DNA of 64,000 bases from Theobroma cacao. Lineage: Eukaryota > Streptophyta > Magnoliopsida > Malvales > Malvaceae. Numbering within the stretch: the first letter of the stretch is position 1; every line of letters begins with the position of its first letter. Both the position numbers and the translations under genes were made by a program. Shown piece by piece: positions 56,101 through 64,000 of the stretch. Under the pieces are notes generated by a model, which did not search any database, was not told where the DNA came from, and worked only from the letters and a program-made list of their open reading frames with translations. Location: positions 12,102,719 through 12,166,718 of the forward strand of contig NC_030856.1 in NCBI RefSeq assembly GCF_000208745.1. The letters run 5' to 3'.

Positions 56101-59100
56101 CCTTTTATTCTTCCTCAGCGTTTCATCAATAGATATGGAGGCAGTATTTTTCACTCAAACAAAAAATTCACAGAATACCACTAACCAACCTCACTCATTA
56201 TTGTAATAGTGTAATGATCATACACACCTGGCTACAGAAGATTGTGTGGTATGCCTCAAGATGCGGAAATATGTCTCAAATACAGCAGAAAGTGTCTCAG
56301 ATTGCATCCTCTTCCGTTCCTCAACATCTGGAGTATAAGCAACAGCTTTATAATCTGCAGCAACCTGGGCAAAGAATTCAAACATTAATGCTGTGACAAT
56401 TATAACAAGAAAGATAAATAAAACATCAAGAAGTTCTGCAATAGTGGTGATATTTACCTCTTCCTTCATCTTTGCCATCATTTCTTGCTTACCTTTCTTT
56501 CTGTCATTTCCTTGCATTTGATTTGTCTCCTCAATATTCTTTCTCTTTTTATATTTCTTGCTCTTCATTTTATTATTACCTTCTTGAACTTCGGGCTTCC
56601 CCAGATTCTCATCAAATGACAAAGACATCAAAACCTGAAAAAGTATTGAAAATTAAAAAAAAAAAGAAAAAACATGATATTAAGAACAGCAACAGACACA
56701 GTTAGACCAGAAGTATAAATCATGTATATAACAGAGGGAACATTTCTAACAAAGAAATCATCTTGCCTTCCAATTATCAGTAGCTAATTTGATCTACTAC
56801 CAATTGGCAAAGTTATATTCACACTATATATTACTTCATCCTAGACTTATGTCAAATTGTGACATATATCCATAAGTTTAAGCAACTACTTTCACTGAAA
56901 AGATTCAACATATAAGAATCATGGCACAGGCATATTTCTGATTCTAATTACAGGGATTAAAGAGAATATATATAGAATTGAATAAAAACAGTGGGTTAAA
57001 ATGCTTGGGAAAGATTCATTGATTCAATAATAGAGTATACATCCACAAAGATAAAAAACTACTTCCTCTCAAAGATCTACTTATATGCTGATCATGACTT
57101 GATGTCAGATACACCAAGTTGAAAACTGATGATGACATATCCCACATCTTATTGACATCTTAAAAATAAACATGCAAAATGCAATCTAAAGTCTTCAGTT
57201 GCTGTAACTTCAACTTGAATTGTCTACAACAACTTCAAACATCTTTTATATGAGAAAGAGGTGGACAAACAAAGAGGAAACGGAACTTCAATGAAGTTAT
57301 GTATCTTCTATGGCAAGGTTATGCAGTTCCATTGCAGAAGATCAACCATAGTCTTTACTTAGGAAGATAAAGGAGATAAAAAAAGATTCCAATCATGCCA
57401 ATGAGTTCAGCTTACCAACATTTGCACAAAAAGCAAAGTGTATACTTAAAGAAACATAAATGCAGTGTGAAACAGGTGGGTTTTAAGATTAGACTACACC
57501 TCAACAGAATCAGGATGCAGTTGACAATCATGAGCTTTCACATGATCTGCAATCAACCGAACGGCCTCAACAGTAGCTTCACCACCATGTTTCCCCTCAT
57601 TGGTAAAAAGAGACTTAATAGTTGCACAGCAAAGTCTCCTGTCAACAAGTAGTAGGTACTTTGGTTGGAAAAGACAAAAGCAACAAAAAAAAAAAAAAAA
57701 CCCTTCTGCAATCATCACCGAAGCAACTATACTGGCAAGTTCTGAGGAGGGGCGAGAGGAATTACAATCCAATGTGATACAAGGAATCTGCATTAACTAT
57801 GGTGGCGAACATAATACTATTATCTTTCATTGATGATAAAAGTTGCATGTCTGAAATAATGAAACAATACTGTAGTCTATTTCACAATTTGCAGGGAGTT
57901 AGTTGTTTGGAAAACAGGTTAGCACAGTGGCTCAGTAGCAGCCAAATATCTGGGGGGGCTTTCTTTAAAAGAAAGCCACAGAGCAATTACCATTCCACTA
58001 TGCATGAAATGATCAAAGGAAAAGGCTGGATAATAGAATTAAGCTTCTTTAATATAAGCTCAAGATAAATTGATAAGGTCGAATGAAATTATCATCTTGT
58101 TTATCCTTTGACTTCTCTTTTGAATATGTTTGAAATACCATTTTTTTAAGTTTATTTTTTGAAGTTCTTTTATTCAAAGATTCATTTTGAATAATAAGAT
58201 TAAAATAAAGCCTAACCTCTATCCTCTCTTACTATTAATCAGTTAGGCAATGGTGATGCCTTAACTAAAATACCCAATAGATTTTTCTTTTTATGTTTTT
58301 TAAAGGCAATCTATATATTGACGAGCATATTAATGTCTAATGACTTGAAAAGATGAAATGTTATGCTGATGAAGGTAGGGATAGGAAGGCAATGAGGTGA
58401 AAGGAAGAGGGCAGTGGTGGCAGCCGAAGAACAGATTAGAGCTGAGACACCACCAGCAACTCATGAATCATGATTGCGATGCAGCAGAGGAATGAGAGGA
58501 TAGAAACATCTAGTAATTAAGTTAAAGGAATGTTTTAATACTTGTTCTCTGTTTCAAAAGCAAAAGCACCAAAAGAGGGTTAAGTAAATGACTCTCCAGC
58601 CAAGTTACCATTTCAATTTACTGGGACAAAGCAGCAGAAAAGATGCAGTGGTGAATAGGTTCCATGTCCCGATCTTACCAATATAAAAAATAATAATTAA
58701 TTTTTTACGATGAAAAAAGAAAGAAGAATGTAAAGTATCTATGTCTCGATGCCTTCAATCTTAAAAGGACTCAAGATAAAAAATTTTAGAATGATGAAAC
58801 ATAGAAGACCAATTAGCAACAGGCCAAGTGAGTAATAAAGGCAATACATCATAGAAGCCAACTAAACACACTACATAAGAGCATTCAATTGCCTTCATTA
58901 AAGTTGACATGCCAATCCAAAGATTGCTAAAGTAAATAGCTAAAAAAGAATGTTGCAATTGAATCAAATTTTCATTTTCCTCTACAACAGTTTTAAGTCA
59001 TTGACTAAGTATTTCAATCTCCTAAAGCAGGGTTTTGGAATCTCATAAAACATATAGGTTGAACTTTCTATCAATTTTACAATTGTCAGCATACTGCTTC

Positions 59101-62100
59101 AATTTGGATTTTAACTGTGGAGTCCAACCTCAAATTATACTTATATTTTAAAATTCCAATTATTAATGTCAATCTTTAAAAGGCCCTCAACAGATTACTG
59201 AACAATGTTTCAACATTTCAAAGCACATGAATACAGTATACCTTACAACATCATCTGAGGAGCCTATATTTCTGACAACAGCACCTAACAAGCTTTCACA
59301 GAAGTTGAAGTGAGGAACAGCATCGAGCAAAGTACAAATACAACGAACCACAACATGATGAAATATGGGCCGTTTTTCTAATGCTAGCAACTTCTGAAGG
59401 TATCCCTGTTGCACCCAGAAATAAAATGAAGGAGAAGGAAGTAAGAGATGAAATCCATCATAATAAGGTCTTGAACTAACAACAAACTCAAGTGATGTAA
59501 AAAACATAAAGACTTATCATTAGGAATCCTATAAAACCAGATAACAACCTCTTTAGGAAGGAGGAATTTCTACAAGCAGACAAACTTTACCATTAGACTC
59601 TGGCATAATTGAAAAGTCGATTCAACCAATCCAACACATAATTTATCTTCACAAGATAAATCCAATACTTCTAAAGTACATAACTTTGCTCATTTTTGGT
59701 GCTACACAATCGTTCCATATTCATTAGGATATAATATGGTTGAACAACTCTGTCTCCCAATTAAACCATGTTATAGACTTTCAGATGACAGCGCCCATAT
59801 GCAGAAGATGTGATAGACATGGTATGCTAAATATACCTTATAAACCCTTCTATAATTGTTAATCAGTGAATTAGAATTCACATACCACGCCAACTCCACC
59901 CAAGAACTAGACTGAATTATATTCAAAATTTCATAATAGCGGTCTTATAAAGATAGCAGTTGAAACCTTGTATGCTGATAGAAGAGTTGATTCATAGTAC
60001 CGCATTTTCTTAACTTCTTTGGAAACTTTCATTTCTAGCTCTTTTTCAGTAGGAAGCCTAATCCGGTAGCTGTATGTGCACATTACAAAGTTGAGTAAAA
60101 ACACAAATAAAATGTAGTGAAAAGGAAAATTAATTACAAAATAAATAAAGTGGCAGTGAAAAATAAAAGAAATGATGAGTACCCAGGAATAATGTCTTTG
60201 AAGACAGCCAGCAAGGACAGCATGCCAAGTTTTACAATAGAATGATCACCATCTTTCGCAAATTGCAACATCTCTTTCAGAGACTTAATATTAGACTCTG
60301 GGTCTGCAAGTAGTGCCATTCCAAGCTCAGCTAGCTTGCACTTTTTGCTTTCAAATGTTTCCTCCACCATGAGGTCTTCTTTCACCTCTGCCTAAACAAA
60401 GAGCACTGTTTGAACATTGAAGATAATGACTGAAGCATGAGAATATAGTATCTAATCCCCATTGTCAATGCTAGAAGGTAAGAACAAATGCAAACAATCC
60501 ATAAGCAGGATTTAGCATAAGTAACAGCATATAAAATTAGATGGAGGGGAAAATTCTCCATTTATGAATTACAACTGAAACAAGGAAAATTCAGAACATC
60601 ACAGCAAGAAGCTTGAGAGTGTGAGGACTATGAATCTATGCAAAATTAAAGAACAAAACATGATGTTCAAGACAATAAGTACAAGAGAAAGTAATATTTC
60701 CACCTCCCAAAAAATTACAATACTATTTAAAGCAGATAGAAAAGCAAGAGAAAAGCATCTTTGCACCACATTAAATATGCAGAGAAGGGAAACCCTTCTA
60801 AGATGAATACGTAAACAGGTATATACAGATACTGACAAACCCCTCCTTTAAATTTGCAGATTCAGTACAGCGATGGTTTCCATTAGATTCAAGTAAAATT
60901 GTGATATTTGGTGAGTGTTGCTAAAGCTTAAACTAGTTTCTTCCCCCATATTATTCCCTTAATTATGGAAAGCTAAAAAAACCTGAATTACTGATCACAA
61001 GACAAGAACACCTTTCTTAAATACTTGAAATCTCCTTATCTAACGTAGGCCAAATTAAACCTTTCTTATATACTTGACAGCTCAAGGCTTCCACATATTT
61101 TCCCATCAAATCCTACCAATTAACTCCAAACATATAAAGTAAAATGGTAATCTTGCTGACGCCAGAAATACTGGCACCGTAATTCTCACCTTCAGGCCAC
61201 TCTATTTTTCAAATCCCAATTGAGGTAGCTTCCATTTCACAACAATTCTAAAAGCCTATTTTCTTGAATCGAAGCCCAGCACATAACCCAACTAGGGAAT
61301 ATACTTGTATTCAACCTATATCATCCAGTTCAAAATAATACTTGTATGCATCCATAGTGTACGAACTGTTCTCCACCCTCTTTTTGTTCATCTTGTTCCA
61401 GCGATTACAAGACAAAGGCATCATAAAATTAAAAGCATCAAAGTCAAGCTGCTGCCCTTTCAATTCCTGATGTTAACTCTTAAGATCAATTAGCAATGCA
61501 GCATATAATAAAGTTTGCATATGAGAAGAATGGAATTTAGGCTGGTTGATGGTTCTGATAGTCTGATAGGCCAGTACAGCTCCAGTTTCATATGGTGTCA
61601 CATGACAGACAAAGTTTAAAGCATGTAATAAACCTTCTATATACGTAATAATCCTGCTACATCCATAAAGCTCAACAACGATAGTCTATTAACATACATA
61701 GTGTTTTAATATGATTGAAAACACTAAGAGGAAAATTAAGCTGATCATATTTATCATCATCATGTGCAGAGTTTACCAAAAAAATTGGCCCTTTTATTCA
61801 TAAAGGTTTCTATAAGAAAGATCACCAAACTTGTCTGAGATGAAAATGTAAAATTTAATGTTCATTCTTTGCTTAAAAGAATATACCAGTATGGCTTCTT
61901 GTTGAGTTGGTAGCACTTCTTCAGTTTTAGCCAATTCCTTCCCTTGTTTCTTAGCCTCTTTCTTACTCCTTTTCAGCTTTGCCCTCCTTTCAGCTTTTGT
62001 CAGCTTAACTATGCTCTTATCTTCATTCCCTTCTTCATTTTCAGCTACTTCTGCTATCTGAGAAACTGCATTTCATAACAACATAAAGCATTTCATTCTC

Positions 62101-62709
62101 TCCATTCAATAGACGCACTTTCTTTAACAGCAAAGCAAGTAAAAATAATTTCCATTTTTTCTTTATTTTAAATGAAAGATAGATACATGTCCGGTAGTAG
62201 ACTTCTCCATCCAAAGTCTTGACAGGAAGGGCATCAACAGGATCAACTTGAACAACACTTCTTTCATTTTCTTTCTGCTCCAGTGCCTTCCTTCTTCGAT
62301 TCTCATATAAAGCTTCCAAAGCATCTTCAGACAAACCCTCCACCCGAGTGACTTGCCTACCCACAAAAGTAATTGTAATAAGTTGAGATTATAGAAATTT
62401 TCACTTCTATACTTGCTTGCTACATTCCAAACAATTTCCACTTAATAATTATTTTCTTGTCTGTAACTAAGCTCTACATGAAAACAAAACTGAATTTCAA
62501 AATTAGGGAAAATAAAGAAGAGAGAAAAAAGTAGCGGACCTGGTGATAGACTGAGTGTCCAAACGAGAGACGAAGCCAGCGTAGTCTGTGTTCTCGTCAA
62601 CGAATTGGAGGTCCTCGTCGGAGACTTCGATTTCGTCCTCCGTTATTTCCGGCGGGAGTTCCGGCGGCAGAGTTACCTGCTTCCGCTGCTTGCCCTTGCT
62701 CTTCCCCAT
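53190..62709 (-). CDS. NOC3: Nucleolar complex-associated protein 3 (NOC3), complete, 13 exons
   Basis: Exons (minus strand): 62709-62540, 62356-62187, 62065-61887, 60391-60183, 60069-59967, 59405-59242, 57638-57500, 56634-56458, 56364-56228, 55587-55261, 54575-54436, 54337-54240, 53681-53190. All introns are GT-AG, phases agree at every junction, and the sum is 2505 bp, that is 834 residues plus TGA, the family's usual length. N-terminus: basic MGKSKGKQRKQ, then an acidic stretch and VTRVEGLSEDALEALYENRR. The NOC3 N-terminal domain is at about residues 175-275 (KLAELGMALLADPESNIKSL, LLAVFKDIIPGYRIRLPTEK), helical repeats follow, a lysine-rich spacer lies at about 390-435, and the CBF/NOC domain at about 530-735 (SDPNLSGALASVLWELNLLS). 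The C-terminus is lysine-rich. Family role: with NOC2 it escorts pre-60S particles from nucleolus to nucleoplasm; yeast Noc3 also acts in replication initiation. The acceptor at 62066-62068 was chosen over one 8 bp downstream because only it keeps frame. Confidence 0.95.
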
Positions 62710-62764
62710 CGCGGATACCAAACGACACCGTCGTTCAAATGTTTTATGGGTCTGCAGCGGGGAG

Positions 62765-62830
62765 AGGAGACTAGGGTTTAGGGTTTATTGTGTTGAGTTT
62801 TGAGGGCAGGCTTGGTTAAGCCCACTCGTG
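62765..62830 (-). promoter_or_regulatory. NOC3 promoter: telo-box repeat and site II motif
   Basis: AGGGTTTAGGGTTTA at 62773-62787 is two overlapping telo-boxes (AAACCCTA on the minus strand), about 65-80 bp before the NOC3 ATG. A site II motif, GCCCA on plus (TGGGCT on minus), lies at about 62818-62823. Telo-box plus site II is the classical pair of plant ribosomal-protein and ribosome-biogenesis promoters. Confidence 0.75.
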
Positions 62831-64000
62831 GACTTAAAATATTATTATTTTAAAAACAAAAAGTGTTTTTACTCTTATTATATTTTAATATTTTAAATAT
62901 ATAAAAATTCAGAATTTTTTAGAGTGAAGGAGGCCTTGCATTTCGAGAAGAACGGTGGCTAGGTTTTTTTAGAAAGAGAGGAAATTGGCGGCGGAAGGAA
63001 GGGAAGAGAAGAGGAAAGGGAAAAAAAGAGGGAGTCGTTGTCGGAAATGCCTAGGCCGGCAAGGGAGCGGGGGTCGAGTAAGGGAGAGAGGGTTTAAAGA
63101 AACGGGGTTGGCTGCTAGGGTCAGTGGGAGAAGAAAAAGAAGAGAGCAAAAATGAAAAAGACAAGAAGCGGGGGACTGCCAGGGTTAGGTTAGCATTTTA
63201 TAGGAAAATCAAAACTACGTCGTTTTATAGATATAAAAAAGAAGAAAAACAAGTGGTGGGTTAGATTCACCCGAGTTCAAACTTTACGCTTAGTCAATTT
63301 ATTTTATTTATATAATATTTTTATGTATGAATTAAATTTATAAAATTATTTTAAAACAGTGAAATTATTTTTTTATAAGTAAAAAAAATAAAATAATTAA
63401 TTGAATAAAGTTAATAATGACTTACTAAAATTATTGGAGGATCCAAAAATTATTTTTACAAGGTGGATTAATTCTAAATAATTATAAAGGCATAACATAA
63501 AAAAGTAGTACTTAAAATTGAAGATAATTTAAAATATTTCTTCATTAAAATTAAGAAAATTTAAATATGAGTAATTAATATTTATTTTATTTTGACTTTT
63601 AAAAAATTTTATTTTATTTTAATAATTTTATTATATAAATTATGTATTTTTTTTATTTGGCTACTCATATAAATTATGTAGCTTATGAATAATGGCTTTC
63701 AATATATTAAATTTTCTTAATTTTAATTTTATTTCACTATTAAAATAATTGTAATTAATAAAATATGATTATATTAATATTAACATATATTAAGATATGA
63801 AAAATAAAATGTTTTTAAAAATTAAAAATTATTTAAATAAAAATTTTTGGTTAATAAGATATGAGAAGATATTTTTAAAATATCGATATTTTAAAATAAT
63901 TATCTTTAATTTATTACGATTACTATTATTTCTAATTTTTTTAAATTTAAAATTACTCTTTTTATTATTATTAGTTTTATTTATAATATTACGTAATTTA
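62831..64000. other. Upstream of NOC3; purine-rich GC island then AT-rich DNA
   Basis: 62935-63200 is GC-richer and strongly purine-biased on the plus strand (GGCGGCGGAAGGAAGGGAAG, a GGGAGAAGAAAAAGAAGAGAG stretch), with an ACTACGTCGTTTTAT motif near 63214. It resembles the purine-rich leader parts of plant LTRs, including the Ogre LTR in this window, but I could not align it. 63250-64000 is AT-rich and shows nothing. Confidence 0.4.

Overview
The window is plant nuclear DNA, almost certainly from a eudicot. It is very AT-rich, has GT-AG introns, and carries plant genes and plant retroelements; nothing in it looks bacterial. I cannot name the species from sequence alone. A short MITE near 4.5 kb and the general repeat style would fit Malvales or a related rosid order, but that is only an impression.

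Layout. (1) 347-3304, minus strand: the 5' part of a URB1/Npa1-type gene, a nucleolar 60S-assembly factor; the gene runs out of the left edge. Its promoter lies at 3305-3520. (2) 3.5-11.4 kb: AT-rich intergenic DNA with a MITE, microsatellites and a 53-bp tandem duplication. (3) 11.4-38.6 kb: a nest of transposable elements. A minus-strand Copia relic (A) was hit by a plus-strand Copia element (B, LTRs at 12175-12420 and 37232-37433). B contains a TG...CA element of unknown class (X). X contains an 18.26-kb Ogre/Tat-type Gypsy element (14068-32327, exact 5-bp target duplication ATAAC) and a separate ~3-kb solo-LTR-like insert (Y). A pogo-type Emigrant/Lemi1-like DNA transposon (37517-38486, TA target site) sits in the remnant of A. 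(4) 38.6-47.5 kb: gene-free DNA with one single-N assembly join. (5) 47704-48147, plus strand: an intact single-exon SAUR gene. (6) 48.2-53.2 kb: gene-free. (7) 53190-62709, minus strand: a complete 13-exon NOC3 gene. My exon model keeps frame throughout and gives 834 residues. (8) 62.7-64 kb: NOC3 promoter with telo-box and site II motif, then unexplained DNA.

How the parts relate. The two large genes both act in nucleolar maturation of the 60S subunit, and both promoters carry site II (TGGGCY) motifs; NOC3 also has a telo-box. This is the usual promoter grammar of plant ribosome-biogenesis genes. The Ogre element has a PBS-like site, an extra ORF1 upstream of gag, gag-protease with a G-patch, a presumed intron before RT-RNaseH-integrase, a polypurine tract and ~3.1-kb LTRs. 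It is dead: each coding block keeps one frame over kilobases but is cut by many in-frame stops, a good share of which look like C-to-T changes.

The most unusual signals are structural and lie in the non-coding parts of the Ogre element. They are three diverged LTR repeats that share a loop sequence while their stems vary, an 18-unit tandem array before the 3' LTR in which nearly every unit carries a small inverted repeat, an 8-bp inverted repeat bracketing the polypurine tract and LTR start, and a leader hairpin.
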